From contig NZ_JAMHJQ010000011.1 in assembly GCF_023534745.1 (NCBI RefSeq), forward strand, positions 124,001 through 188,000: DNA of 64,000 bases. The letters are read 5' to 3'. The notes beneath the pieces were generated by a model. That model had not been told where the DNA came from and ran no database searches. It saw nothing but the letters and a program-made list of their open reading frames with translations. The DNA comes from Streptomyces sp. 35G-GA-8. GTDB taxonomy: Bacteria > Actinomycetota > Actinomycetes > Streptomycetales > Streptomycetaceae. Position numbers and translations under genes: made by a program. Below are positions 1 through 9,307 of this stretch, in pieces. How positions within the stretch are numbered: position 1 is the first letter of the stretch; each line of letters starts with the position of its first letter.

Positions 1-268
1 CGGGCCCGGCCGGGACCAGGGCGCGCAGCGCGGAGGAGCGTTCCTCCGCCACATACTCGACGGCCGCGGTGAACAGGTCCTCGCGGGTCGGGAAGTGGTG
101 CTGCGCCGCCCCGCGCGAGACACCCGCGCGCTCGGCGACGACGGCGACCGTGGAACCCGCCCAGCCGTACTCGGCGAGGCAGGCCACGGCCGCCTCCAGC
201 AGTCCCCGCCGGGTGGCGCGGCTGCGGTCCTGTTTCGGCGCGGCCCGGACAGGACCTATCGCACCCAC
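1..268 (-). CDS. TetR-family regulator, C-terminus outside the window
   Basis: This is the N-terminal DNA-binding half of a TetR repressor, last gene of the minus-strand operon. About 89 residues are visible. They contain a typical TetR helix-turn-helix: an RSRATRRGLLEAAVACLAEYG helix, then VAVVAERAGVSRGAAQHHFPTREDLF. The GTG start at 268 lies inside the end of the enoyl-CoA hydratase gene (13-nt overlap), which implies translational coupling. The ligand-binding domain is off the left edge. From its position it probably regulates this acyl-CoA operon and may bind the inverted repeat at 10196-10207. The family assignment is firm, the target is inferred. Confidence 0.88.
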   Translation of the reverse strand, partial: MGAIGPVRAAPKQDRSRATRRGLLEAAVACLAEYGWAGSTVAVVAERAGVSRGAAQHHFPTREDLFTAAVEYVAEERSSALRALVPAGP

Positions 269-1020
269 GAGGCGTCCCGTCGTTCGAGGAACGCCGTGAT
301 GCCCTCGCGCGCCTCCGCCGTCACGAAGAGCGAGGCGGAGCGCTGGACAAGATCCTCGGCATACCGCTCGAAGGCGTCCAGCACACCGACCGTGAGCAGC
401 TTCTTGGACTCGGCCAGCCCTTGCGGCGAGGCCCTGCGCAGTCCGTCGAGCACGGGCGCAAGCGCGGCGTCCACATCGTCCGCGGCCTCGGTGATCACCC
501 CGGCGGAGGCGGCGCGCCCGGCGTCGAAGCGCTCGCCGGTGAGGTAGTAGCGGGCCGCCGCGCGCGGTTCGACGCGGGGCAGCAGCGGCAGCGAGATCAC
601 GGCCGGGGCGACTCCGATCCGTACCTCCGTGAAGGCGAAGTCGGACGTACGGTCGGCGACAGCGATGTCGCACGCGCCGAGCAGCCCGATGCCACCGGCC
701 CGGACATGGCCGCTGACGCGCGCGACGACCGGCTTCGGCAGCTCGATGATCTGCCGCATCAGGGCGATGAAGGTGTACGGGTTGGCCGGTTCCTTCAGAT
801 CGGCGCCCGCGCTGAAGGTGGTGCCGGTGTGGGTGAGCAGCACGGCCCGTACGGCCGGGTCCTTGGCGCAGGCCGTGAGGGCGTCACCGAGCGCGTCGAC
901 GAGCCGCGCCGACAGGGCGTTGCGGTTCGCCGGTGAGTCCAGGGTCAGCGTGGTGATGCCCCGCTCGTGCGCCGTGGTGACCAGCGCGGGCCCGGACGCC
1001 GGTGGCTGCGTCTGCGTCAC
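256..1020 (-). CDS. Enoyl-CoA hydratase/isomerase (crotonase) family protein
   Basis: A 254-residue crotonase-fold protein, expected to hydrate an enoyl-CoA or glutaconyl-CoA intermediate of this operon's pathway. It has the oxyanion-hole segments AGADLKEP (about 71-78) and GHVRAGGIGLLGACD (about 104-118). The second catalytic glutamate of classical hydratases appears kept (Glu132 in FTEVRIG). The residue aligned with rat Glu144 is Arg124, so it is not a canonical crotonyl-CoA hydratase and resembles LiuC/AtuE-type enzymes. The GTG start at 1020 overlaps the ligase stop by GTGA. Substrate is inferred from context only. Confidence 0.87.
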   Translation of the reverse strand: MTQTQPPASGPALVTTAHERGITTLTLDSPANRNALSARLVDALGDALTACAKDPAVRAVLLTHTGTTFSAGADLKEPANPYTFIALMRQIIELPKPVVARVSGHVRAGGIGLLGACDIAVADRTSDFAFTEVRIGVAPAVISLPLLPRVEPRAAARYYLTGERFDAGRAASAGVITEAADDVDAALAPVLDGLRRASPQGLAESKKLLTVGVLDAFERYAEDLVQRSASLFVTAEAREGITAFLERRDASWVR

Positions 1021-2627
1021 GTGTTCTTCCTCTCGCGGTCCCGCGCTTCCCGGTCCCTCAGTTCGCGTTCCCTCAGCTCACGTCTGAGGATCTTTCCGGA
1101 GGCGGCGCGGGGTACGCCTCCGACGAATTCGACCCGGCGGACCTTCTTGTACGGGGCGACGCGTTCGGCGACGAAGGCCATGACGTCCTCCGCCGTGAGC
1201 ACGCCCGCACCCGACTGGCGAACAATGTATGCCTTGGGCACCTCATTGCCGTCCTCGTCGAGGACCCCGATCACCGCCGCGTCCGCGATGCGCTCATGGG
1301 TGAGCAGCAGCGCCTCCAGATCGGCGGGGGCGACCTGGAACCCCTTGTACTTGATCAGCTCCTTGACCCGGTCGACGACGAAGAGCCAGCCGTCGGCGTC
1401 CACCCGGCCCACATCGCCGGTGCGCACCCAGCCCGCGTCGTCGATCAGCTCGGCGGTGGCCTCGGGGCGGCCGAGATATCCCTTCATGACCTGCGGGCCG
1501 CGCAGGAGGATCTCGCCCTCGGCGCCCGGGTCGAGGTCCTTGTCCGGGTCGTCCAGCGCGACGACGCGCATCTCCGTACTGGGCAGGAGCTTGCCGACGG
1601 CGCCCGGCGGCGGGTTCTCGGCGGTCAGCGGCACCACATGTGTGCCGGGTGACAGCTCCGTCATGCCGTACGCCTGCCGTACGGGCGGGAGCCCGAGCCG
1701 GGCCGAACAGGCGGCGGCGAGCCGGGCGTCCAGTGGGGCCGCGGCGCTCAGGACGTAGTCGAGCGAGGAGAGGTCGTACCGCGCGACGGCCGGGTGCTTG
1801 GCCAGCGCGAGGACTATGGGCGGGGCGACGTACAGGCCGTTGACGCGGTACTTCTCGATGGCCGCGAGGAACTGGTCGAGATCGAAGCGGGGCAGGACGA
1901 CGACCGTCGCGCCGTGCCGCAGCGGCGCGTTCATCAGGGCGGTCAGCCCGTAGATGTGGAAGAACGGCAGAACGGCGAGGATACGGTCGCCCGGCCCCAT
2001 GGGCATGACCGGTTCGAGCTGCGCGAGATTGGTGGCGATCGAGCGGTGCGTCAGCATGACGCCCTTGGGGAGGCCGGTGGTGCCCGAGGAGTACGGCAGG
2101 GCCGCGATGTCCTCGACCGGGTCGATGGCGATCTCGGGCTCGGGGGCCGTCGACCGCGCCAGGTCCAGGATCGAGCGGTGCCCCTCCGCCCGGTCGCAGA
2201 CGAAGATCTCCTCGATGCCGCCGACGAGTTCGGCCGATCTGCGGGCCGCGTCGAGCAGCGGCGAGACGGTGACGATCCAGCGGGCGGCGCAGTCGCGCAG
2301 CTGCGTGGCGAGTTCTTCGGGCGTGGCGAGGGGGTGGACGGTGGTGACGGAGGCGCCGGCGCGCGTGGCGGCGTAGAAGACGGCGGGGTACGCCACGGTG
2401 TTCGGGCTGTGCAGGGCGAGGACGTCTCCTTTGCGCACCCCGGCGTCGGTGAGCGCGGCGGCGATCCGGCGGTGGAAGGCGTCGAGCTCGGTGTACGTCG
2501 TGCTCGCGCCGGTCACGCCGTCGATGAGGGCGACGGTGTCGCCGTATGTGGCCGCCCGGCCGAGCACGGCCTCGTGGATGGGCAGTTCGACGGCCGGGAC
2601 ATCCGCGTACTCGCTGTGGAACACCAT
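1017..2627 (-). CDS. 4-coumarate-CoA ligase-like AMP-dependent acyl-CoA synthetase
   Basis: A 536-residue ANL-superfamily ligase that would activate a carboxylic acid to its CoA thioester through an acyl-adenylate. Motifs are all present: phosphate loop SSGTTGLPKG (180-189), A5 motif YGMTE (320-324), A7 TGD (403-405), hinge motif DRVKELIKYKGFQVAP (about 419-434) and the A10 lysine in ASGKILRREL (about 512). Length is normal for a 4CL. It follows the acyl-CoA dehydrogenase after a 101-nt gap and overlaps the hydratase start by 4 nt. It probably starts the pathway by activating a branched or terpenoid acid. Phenylpropanoid specificity is not implied. Confidence 0.9.
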   Translation of the reverse strand: MVFHSEYADVPAVELPIHEAVLGRAATYGDTVALIDGVTGASTTYTELDAFHRRIAAALTDAGVRKGDVLALHSPNTVAYPAVFYAATRAGASVTTVHPLATPEELATQLRDCAARWIVTVSPLLDAARRSAELVGGIEEIFVCDRAEGHRSILDLARSTAPEPEIAIDPVEDIAALPYSSGTTGLPKGVMLTHRSIATNLAQLEPVMPMGPGDRILAVLPFFHIYGLTALMNAPLRHGATVVVLPRFDLDQFLAAIEKYRVNGLYVAPPIVLALAKHPAVARYDLSSLDYVLSAAAPLDARLAAACSARLGLPPVRQAYGMTELSPGTHVVPLTAENPPPGAVGKLLPSTEMRVVALDDPDKDLDPGAEGEILLRGPQVMKGYLGRPEATAELIDDAGWVRTGDVGRVDADGWLFVVDRVKELIKYKGFQVAPADLEALLLTHERIADAAVIGVLDEDGNEVPKAYIVRQSGAGVLTAEDVMAFVAERVAPYKKVRRVEFVGGVPRAASGKILRRELRERELRDREARDRERKNT

Positions 2628-2646
2628 GACGACCCTTCGACGCGGT

Positions 2647-2690
2647 GGACGTGCGGCGTGCCGGACGTGCGGGCCCTACTGGACGTGCGG
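2647..2690. repeat. Three copies of GGACGTGCGG in the ligase leader
   Basis: The only sizeable gap in the operon (2628-2728) carries GGACGTGCGG at 2647, 2663 and 2681, with further partial copies nearby. I see no hairpin or promoter that clearly explains them. They could be replication-slippage repeats or binding half-sites. Confidence 0.55.
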
Positions 2691-2728
2691 ACGTGCTGGA
2701 CATACGGGGAGAGACAGGATCCCCTGTG

Positions 2729-3907
2729 TCAGTACGACTTGGGGAGACCCAGGGACTGGTGGGATACGTAATTCAGGATCATTTCCCGGCTGACGGGCGC
2801 GATCCGGGCCACCCGGGCGGCCGTGATGAGGGACGCCAGACCGTACTCACGGGTGAGCCCGTTGCCGCCGAGGGTGTGCACGGCCTGGTCGACGGCCCTG
2901 ACACAGGCTTCTCCGGCGGCGTACTTGGCCATGTTGGCGGCCTCGCCCGCGCCGGTGTCGTCGCCCGCGTCGTAGAGATGGGCGGCCTTGCGCATCATGA
3001 GGCGCGCGAGTTCGAGTTCGATATGGGCCTGGGCGAGCGGATGCGCGATGGCCTGGTGGGCGCCGATGGGCTCCTTCCACACCTGGCGGGTCCTCGCGTA
3101 CTCGACCGCCCGGTCCAGCGCGTAGCGGCCCATGCCGAGGGCGAAGGCGGCGGTCATGATCCGCTCGGGGTTGAGCCCCGCGAAGAGCTGGAGCAGCCCG
3201 GCGTCCTCGTCGCCGACGAGCGCGTCGGCGGGCAGCCGTACGTCATCGAGGACCAGCTCGAACTGCTTCTCCACGGCGTGGAGTTCCATCTCGATCAGGG
3301 AGCGGTGGAAGCCCTCGGTGTCGCGGGGGACGATGAACAGACAGGGCTTGAGGCTGCCCGTCCGCGCGTCCTCGGTACGGCCGACGACGAGGGTCGCGTC
3401 GGCGAGGTCGACACCGGAGATGAAGACCTTGCGGCCGTTCAGCACCCAGTCGTCGCCGTCCCTGCGCGCCGTGGTCGTGATCCGGTGCGAGTTGGAGCCG
3501 GCGTCGGGTTCGGTGATGCCGAAGGCCATGGTGAGGGAGCCGTCCGCGAGACCGGGCAGCCACCGCCGCTTCTGTTCGTCCGTGCCGAAGCGGGAGATCA
3601 CGGTGCCGCAGATGGCGGGCGAGACGACCATCAGCAGCAGCGGGCAGCCGGCTCCCCCCAACTCTTCCAACACCAGGGAGAGTTCGGTGATCCCGCCGCC
3701 TCCGCCGCCGTACTCCTCGGGGAGGTTCACGCCGAGGTAGCCGAGCTTGCCGGCCTCGCGCCACAGGGTCTCGCGGTCGTATCCGCGGCCATGGCGGCGG
3801 CCGAGGGCGGCGACGGCGGCGCGCAGCGCGGTGTGCTCTTCGCTCTCGATGATGCTGCTGTTGCTCGCGTTGGGACTGCTATGGCTGCTGTGACTGCTGT
3901 GACTCAT
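2729..3907 (-). CDS. Acyl-CoA dehydrogenase
   Basis: A 392-residue FAD-dependent acyl-CoA dehydrogenase that would introduce an alpha-beta double bond into the acyl-CoA before carboxylation. Recognisable segments are the helical N-domain with NLPEEYGGGGGG (about 61-72), the middle domain ITEPDAGSNS (131-140) and the C-terminal helical domain ending VSREMILNYVSHQSLGLP. The ATG start at 3907 overlaps the biotin-carboxylase stop (ATGA). The first residues, MSHSSHSSHSS, are a Ser-His triplet repeat unusual for the family. Being between a ligase and a biotin carboxylase suggests an AtuD/LiuA-like role. Confidence 0.9.
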   Translation of the reverse strand: MSHSSHSSHSSPNASNSSIIESEEHTALRAAVAALGRRHGRGYDRETLWREAGKLGYLGVNLPEEYGGGGGGITELSLVLEELGGAGCPLLLMVVSPAICGTVISRFGTDEQKRRWLPGLADGSLTMAFGITEPDAGSNSHRITTTARRDGDDWVLNGRKVFISGVDLADATLVVGRTEDARTGSLKPCLFIVPRDTEGFHRSLIEMELHAVEKQFELVLDDVRLPADALVGDEDAGLLQLFAGLNPERIMTAAFALGMGRYALDRAVEYARTRQVWKEPIGAHQAIAHPLAQAHIELELARLMMRKAAHLYDAGDDTGAGEAANMAKYAAGEACVRAVDQAVHTLGGNGLTREYGLASLITAARVARIAPVSREMILNYVSHQSLGLPKSY

Positions 3908-5952
3908 GGTGACGATTCCTCCTGGGCGTCCTGGGCGTCCTGTACGTCGGTATCGGTGACGACGGCGAGCAGGGCGCCGACCTCGACCTGGCGGCCGGGG
4001 ACGGCATGGAGCGCGGTGAGCGTGCCGGAGCCGGGAGCGGTGACGCGGTGCTCCATCTTCATGGCCTCCAGCCAGATGAGCGGCTGCCCGGCGGTGACCC
4101 GGGCGCCTTCGGCCAGCCCGGGAGCCAGCCGTACGACGGTCCCGGGCATCGGCGCGAGCAGCGATCCGGGCGGGGTGCGGTGGCCGGTCTCCTCGAACCG
4201 CGGCCGGGCGATCAGCCGGTACGCGCCGGTGGCGCTGTCCACATGGACCTCGTCGCCGTACGCGCGGACGTCGAAGTGCCGTACGACACCGCCGATGTCG
4301 AGGCTGACGCGGTGCGGCGCCGCGGCGACGACCTGTACGTCGTCGCCTTCGTCGGCCTCCACCACGAAACCGTCCCGGGTGGCCCGGTAGCGCACCTCGT
4401 GGTCCCCGTACGTCTTGCGCTGCGCGGGCGTGCCCACATTGCGCCAGCCGCCGAGCCGCGCGGGCAGCGCCCCGCTGGCGGTACGGGTCGCCGCGTCGGC
4501 GAGCGCGGCGGCGACGGCGGCGTGCCGCTCGCCGGGGACGGGGGTGGTGAGCGCGTCCAGATGCCGTTCGTAGAAGCCGGTGTCGAACCGGGCTTCGGTG
4601 ACGTCGGGGTGGGCGAGCGACCGTACGAGCAGGTCCCGGTTGGTGCCGGGGCCGTGCACCCGGGCGCGGCGCAGCGCGTGGCGGAGCCCGCGCAGCGCCT
4701 CGGCGCGCGTGGGGGCCCAGACGATGACCTTCGCGAGCATGGCGTCGTAGTGCGTCCCGATGGTGTCTCCGTGCGTGTAGCCGGTGTCGACGCGCAGGCG
4801 TGGCACGGAGGCGGCCGTCGGAACAGGCCCCGGCGCCCGGCCCGCCGCCTGCCCTGGCACCTGTCCGGGCACCTGACCCGCCGCCTGTCCTGGCAGCTGA
4901 CCCGCCACCTCCAGCGCGTGCAGCCGCCCCGTCTGAGGCGCCCACCCCGCCGTCGGATCCTCCGCGTAGAGCCGCGCTTCCACCGCGTGCCCCTGGGCGG
5001 CCGGCGGCTGCGCGGGCAGCGCGGCGCCCTCCGCGACGGCGAGTTGCAGGGCCACCAGATCCAGCCCGAACACCTCTTCCGTCACCGGGTGTTCGACCTG
5101 GAGGCGGGTGTTCATCTCCAGGAAGTACGGCCGCCCCTCGGGCGAGATCAGGAACTCGACCGTGCCCGCGCCCCGGTAGTCGACCGCGCGGGCCGCGGCC
5201 ACGGCCGCCTCGCGCAGTACCGCACACAGCTCGTCCGGGAGACCGGGCGCCGGACACTCCTCGATCACCTTCTGGTGTCTGCGTTGCAGGGAGCAGTCCC
5301 GGGTGCCCAGCGCCCACACCGTGCCGTGCGCGTCCGCCAGGATCTGCACCTCCACATGTCTGCCGCGCTCCACATACGGCTCGGCGAAGACCTCCCCGTC
5401 CCCGAACGCGGACCCGGCCTCAGCCGACGCGGCCGACAACTCCTCGTCCAGCGAGGAGAGTTCACGCACGATCCGCATACCGCGGCCACCGCCGCCCGCC
5501 GCCGCCTTCAGCAGCAGCGGCAGATCGGCCGCGGTGGCGGCGGCCGGATCCACCGCCGCCATCAGCGGAACGCCCGCCGCCGCCATCAGCTCCTTCGCCC
5601 GGGTCTTGGACGCCATCGCCTCGATCGCGTCCGGCGGCGGCCCGACCCAGACGAGGCCCGCGTCCAGCACCGCCCGCGCGAACTCCGCGTTCTCGGAGAG
5701 GAAGCCGTACCCCGGATGCACCGCGTCGGCGCCCGCCGCGAGCGCGGCCTTCACGATCAGATCGCCGCGCAGATAGGTGTCGGCCGGCGCGGCCCCCGGC
5801 AGTCGTACGGCCGCGTCCGCCTCCCGTACGTGCAGCGCGCCCGCGTCGGCGTCCGAGTGGACCGCGACGGTGGCGATCCCCCGTTCGCGGCAGGTCCGGA
5901 AGACCCGGCAGGCGATCTCGCCCCGGTTGGCGACGAGCAAGGACTCGATCAT
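3904..5952 (-). CDS. Acyl-CoA carboxylase biotin-carboxylase/carrier subunit
   Basis: A 682-residue alpha subunit of a methylcrotonyl-, geranyl- or propionyl-CoA carboxylase type. It begins MIESLLVANRGEIACRVFRT, contains the ATP-grasp glycine loop KAAAGGGGRGMRIV, and ends with a biotinyl domain whose EAMKMEH motif places the biotinylated lysine near residue 632. It would carboxylate biotin with ATP and bicarbonate for the beta subunit. Residues about 347-380 are a low-complexity insertion of GQ/PGQ repeats, inside the carboxylase part where relatives have a short loop. ATG 5952 lies 8 nt after the beta-subunit stop, and its own stop overlaps the dehydrogenase start. Confidence 0.92.
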   Translation of the reverse strand: MIESLLVANRGEIACRVFRTCRERGIATVAVHSDADAGALHVREADAAVRLPGAAPADTYLRGDLIVKAALAAGADAVHPGYGFLSENAEFARAVLDAGLVWVGPPPDAIEAMASKTRAKELMAAAGVPLMAAVDPAAATAADLPLLLKAAAGGGGRGMRIVRELSSLDEELSAASAEAGSAFGDGEVFAEPYVERGRHVEVQILADAHGTVWALGTRDCSLQRRHQKVIEECPAPGLPDELCAVLREAAVAAARAVDYRGAGTVEFLISPEGRPYFLEMNTRLQVEHPVTEEVFGLDLVALQLAVAEGAALPAQPPAAQGHAVEARLYAEDPTAGWAPQTGRLHALEVAGQLPGQAAGQVPGQVPGQAAGRAPGPVPTAASVPRLRVDTGYTHGDTIGTHYDAMLAKVIVWAPTRAEALRGLRHALRRARVHGPGTNRDLLVRSLAHPDVTEARFDTGFYERHLDALTTPVPGERHAAVAAALADAATRTASGALPARLGGWRNVGTPAQRKTYGDHEVRYRATRDGFVVEADEGDDVQVVAAAPHRVSLDIGGVVRHFDVRAYGDEVHVDSATGAYRLIARPRFEETGHRTPPGSLLAPMPGTVVRLAPGLAEGARVTAGQPLIWLEAMKMEHRVTAPGSGTLTALHAVPGRQVEVGALLAVVTDTDVQDAQDAQEESSP

Positions 5953-5960
5953 CTGGGACC

Positions 5961-7559
5961 TCACATCCGGAAGACGCCGAAGCCGCCCCGGGCACCCTCG
6001 ACCGGGGCGGTGTGGACGGCGGACAGGCACAGGCCGAGGACGGTACGGGTGTCGCGCGGGTCGATGACCCCGTCGTCGTACAGCCGCCCGGAGAGGAACA
6101 CCGGCAGCGACTCGGACTCGATCTGCCGCTCCACCATCGCGCGCAGCGCCGCGTCCCCGCCTTCGTCATATGGCTGCCCCTTCGCCGCCGCCGAGGCCCG
6201 CGCCACGATCGACAGGACCCCGGCGAGCTGCTGCGGGCCCATCACCGCGGACTTGGCGCTGGGCCAGGCGAAGAGGAAGCGGGGGTCGTACGCGCGACCG
6301 CACATGCCGTAGTGCCCGGCGCCGTACGACGCCCCCATCAGCACGGACAGATGGGGGACGCGCGAGTTCGAGACCGCGTTGATCATCATCGCGCCGTGCT
6401 TGATGATGCCGCCCTGCTCGTACTCCCTGCCGACCATGTAGCCCGTGGTGTTGTGCAGGAAGACGAGGGGGATGTCGCGCTGATTGGCGAGCTGGATGAA
6501 CTGCGCGGCCTTCTGCGACTCGGCGGAGAACAGCACGCCCCGCGCGTTGGCGAGCACCCCCACCGGGTAGCCATGCAGCCGCGCCCAGCCGGTCACCAGG
6601 CTCGGCCCGTACAGCGGTTTGAACTCGTCGAAGTCCGAGCCGTCCACGATCCTCGCGATGACCTCGCGCGGATCGAAGGGGATCTTCAGATCGCCGGGGA
6701 CGATGCCGAGCAGTTCGTCCTCGTCGTACTTCGGCGGCTCGGCCGGGCCCGGATCGGGGTGTGCCTTGCGCCAGTTGAGCCGGGCGACGATCCGCCGCGC
6801 GCGCCGGATCGCGTCCTGTTCGTCCAGCGCATAGTGGTCGGCGAGCCCGGACGTGCGGGCGTGCATCTCGGCGCCGCCGAGCGATTCGTCGTCGCTCTCC
6901 TCGCCGGTGGCCATCTTCACCAGGGGCGGGCCGCCGAGGAAGACCTTCGACCGTTCCTTGATCATGACGGTGTGGTCGGACATCCCGGGGACGTACGCGC
7001 CGCCCGCCGTGGAGTTGCCGAACACGACCGCGACGGTGGGAATACCGGCGGCGGAGAGCCGGGTGAGATCGCGGAAGAGCGCGCCGCCGGGGATGAAGAT
7101 CTCCTTCTGGGAGGGGAGATCGGCGCCACCGGACTCGACCAGGCTGATGACGGGCAGCCGGTTGGCGAAGGCGATCTCGTTGGCGCGCAGGGCCTTCTTC
7201 AGCGTCCAGGGGTTGGAGGCGCCGCCGCGTACGGTCGGATCGTTGGCGGTGATCAGACACTCGACGCCCTCGACCACACCGATCCCGGTGACCATGGACG
7301 CGCCGACCGGATAGTCACTGCCCCAGGCGGCGAGCGGGGACAGTTCGAGGAACGGGGTGTCGGGGTCGAGCAGCAGCTCGATCCGCTCGCGCGCGAGCAG
7401 CTTGCCGCGCTTCCGGTGCCTGGCGGTGTACTTCTCCCCGCCGCCCGCGAGTGCCTTGGCGTGTTCGGCGGCCAGTTCGTCGAGCTTGCCGAGCATGGCG
7501 GCGCGGTGGGCGCCGTAGTCGGCGGACGCGGTGTCGAGGGCCGAGGGGAGCACGGTCAC
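5961..7559 (-). CDS. Acyl-CoA carboxylase carboxyltransferase (beta) subunit
   Basis: A 532-residue carboxyltransferase of the MccB/AtuC/PccB family that transfers CO2 from biotin to an acyl-CoA. The two crotonase-like halves are visible, with FGNSTAGGAYVPGMSD in the first and the glycine-rich VLMGASYGAGHYGMCGRAYDP region in the second. These are closer to methylcrotonyl/geranyl-CoA carboxylases than to propionyl-CoA enzymes. I chose GTG at 7559, which overlaps the AtuA stop as GTGA and has GGAGG about 9 nt upstream; a longer frame upstream has no support. It pairs with the alpha subunit just downstream. Confidence 0.92.
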   Translation of the reverse strand: MTVLPSALDTASADYGAHRAAMLGKLDELAAEHAKALAGGGEKYTARHRKRGKLLARERIELLLDPDTPFLELSPLAAWGSDYPVGASMVTGIGVVEGVECLITANDPTVRGGASNPWTLKKALRANEIAFANRLPVISLVESGGADLPSQKEIFIPGGALFRDLTRLSAAGIPTVAVVFGNSTAGGAYVPGMSDHTVMIKERSKVFLGGPPLVKMATGEESDDESLGGAEMHARTSGLADHYALDEQDAIRRARRIVARLNWRKAHPDPGPAEPPKYDEDELLGIVPGDLKIPFDPREVIARIVDGSDFDEFKPLYGPSLVTGWARLHGYPVGVLANARGVLFSAESQKAAQFIQLANQRDIPLVFLHNTTGYMVGREYEQGGIIKHGAMMINAVSNSRVPHLSVLMGASYGAGHYGMCGRAYDPRFLFAWPSAKSAVMGPQQLAGVLSIVARASAAAKGQPYDEGGDAALRAMVERQIESESLPVFLSGRLYDDGVIDPRDTRTVLGLCLSAVHTAPVEGARGGFGVFRM

Positions 7560-9307
7560 AGCAGGACCTCCGGGATATCGGCGTACCGGGCGCGCAGCCA
7601 CTCACCGAGCGCCTTCGCCTGGGGATCGAACCGGGCCTGGGCGGCGACACCCTCGCCGAGCAGCCCCTCGACGGTGAAGTTGACGGCGCGCAGCCGGGGC
7701 AGGAGCTGCCGGACCACGGTCAACTCCCGGCTTTCCGGGATCAGCTCCCGGAATCTGTCGGTCGTCAGCTGATGGGCGAGCCAGCGCCAGCCGTCCTCGC
7801 TCCTCGCCCAGACACCGACGTTGGCGTCGCCGCCCTTGTCGCCGCTGCGGGCGCCCACGACGAGCCCGAGGGGCGCGCGGCGGGTGGGCAGACCGGCGGG
7901 CAGGGGTTCCGGCAGCGGGGGCGCCGGGACCGGCTCAAGTGCCTTGGTACGTGAGGGAGCGGGCACCGCCAGGCGCCGCCCGTCGGGGAGCACGGCCGTG
8001 TGGGCGACGTCGGAGGCGTCCACGTACGCCGCCTCGAAGACCCCGTACGGCACGCCGTTGCCCGGCGGGGCGGTGACATGGAACCCGGGGTAGCTGCCGA
8101 GCGCCAGCTCGATCGCCGCCCCGCTGACCGCCCGGCCCACCGCCTCCGGATCGCTGTCGCGCACGACGAGGCGCAGCAGGGCGCTGGCGGTCTCCTCGGT
8201 GTCGGCGTCCGGCCGGTCCGTACGGGCCAGCTCCCAGCGGACCTCGGCGGGGCGCCGTCCGGCGAGCGCGTCCTCCATCTGGCCGCGCACCAGCCGGGCC
8301 TTGGCGTCGATGTCGAGGCCGGTGAGGACGAAGACGATCTCGTTGCGCAGCCCGCCGAGCCGGTTGAGGCCGACCTTGAGGGCCGGGGGCGGCGGCTCGC
8401 CCCGTACGCCGGAGATCCTGACGCGGTCGGGCCCGTCCTGGTCGAGCCGCACGGTGTCGAGGCGCGCGGTGGCATCGGGCCCCGCGTACCGGGCGCCGCC
8501 GGTCTCGTACAGCAGCTGCGCGGTGACCGTACCGATGTCGACCATTCCGCCCGTGCCGTCGTGCTTGGTGATGACCGCCGAGCCGTCGGCGTGGATCTCG
8601 GCGAGCGGAAAGCCGGGGCGGCGCGTGTCGTGCCCGCATGTGTCGTGCCGGGTGAAGAAGGAGTAGTTCCCGCCGGTCGCCTGCGTACCGCACTCCAGCA
8701 CATGCCCGGCGACGACCGCGCCCGCGAGCGCGTCGAGATCGCCGGGGCGGTCGGGGTGGCCGGGGTCCCAGCCGAAGTGCGCGGCGGCGGGCCCGGTCAC
8801 CAGCGCCGCGTCCGTCACGCGTCCGGTGATCACGACATCGGCACCGGCCCGCAGACAGGCGGCGATTCCGGCGCCGCCGAGGTAGGCGTTGGCGGTGAGG
8901 ACGCCGTCGCCCCAGCCGCCCCGGGCGAGGAGATCGTCCCCTTCGACATGGGCGACCCGTACGGGCACGCCCACCCGCGCGGCCAGCGCGCGTACGGCGG
9001 CGGCGAGTCCGGCCGGGTTCAGTCCGCCCGCGTTGGTGACGATCCTGACGCCCCGCTCATGGGCGAGTCCAAGGCCCTCCTCCAGCTGCCGCAGGAACGT
9101 CTTCGCATAGCCCGTGTCCGGGTTCTTCCGCCGGTCCCTGCCGAGGATGAGCATGGTCAGCTCGGCGAGATAGTCGCCGGTGAGGACATCGAGCGGACCG
9201 CCCGTGAGCATCTCGCGCAGCGCGTCGAAGCGGTCGCCGTAGAAGCCGGAGGCGTTCCCGATCCGCAGCACGCCGGGCGGGGAAGCAGCCGGGGAACCGA
9301 CGGTCAT
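7556..9307 (-). CDS. AtuA-type protein (DUF1446) with C-terminal AtuA-like domain
   Basis: A 583-residue protein of the acyclic terpene utilisation family. The N-terminal DUF1446 domain starts VLRIGNASGFYGDRFDALREM and spans roughly residues 10-450. A second AtuA-like domain of about 100 residues follows, with LGLVVGARSGDKGGDANVGVWAR (about 490). In Pseudomonas citronellol catabolism AtuA is needed but its chemical step is not established; here too the role is unknown. ATG 9307 overlaps the preceding stop (ATGA). Its place directly before a biotin-dependent carboxylase matches atu clusters and is the best hint that the substrate is isoprenoid or beta-methyl branched. Confidence 0.9.
   Translation of the reverse strand: MTVGSPAASPPGVLRIGNASGFYGDRFDALREMLTGGPLDVLTGDYLAELTMLILGRDRRKNPDTGYAKTFLRQLEEGLGLAHERGVRIVTNAGGLNPAGLAAAVRALAARVGVPVRVAHVEGDDLLARGGWGDGVLTANAYLGGAGIAACLRAGADVVITGRVTDAALVTGPAAAHFGWDPGHPDRPGDLDALAGAVVAGHVLECGTQATGGNYSFFTRHDTCGHDTRRPGFPLAEIHADGSAVITKHDGTGGMVDIGTVTAQLLYETGGARYAGPDATARLDTVRLDQDGPDRVRISGVRGEPPPPALKVGLNRLGGLRNEIVFVLTGLDIDAKARLVRGQMEDALAGRRPAEVRWELARTDRPDADTEETASALLRLVVRDSDPEAVGRAVSGAAIELALGSYPGFHVTAPPGNGVPYGVFEAAYVDASDVAHTAVLPDGRRLAVPAPSRTKALEPVPAPPLPEPLPAGLPTRRAPLGLVVGARSGDKGGDANVGVWARSEDGWRWLAHQLTTDRFRELIPESRELTVVRQLLPRLRAVNFTVEGLLGEGVAAQARFDPQAKALGEWLRARYADIPEVLL

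Noticed and set aside
2645-7772. Long plus-strand open frames across the carboxylase operon
   Set aside because: They mirror well-supported minus-strand genes with clear motifs; the translated products are low-complexity Pro/Arg or Gly/Asp runs.
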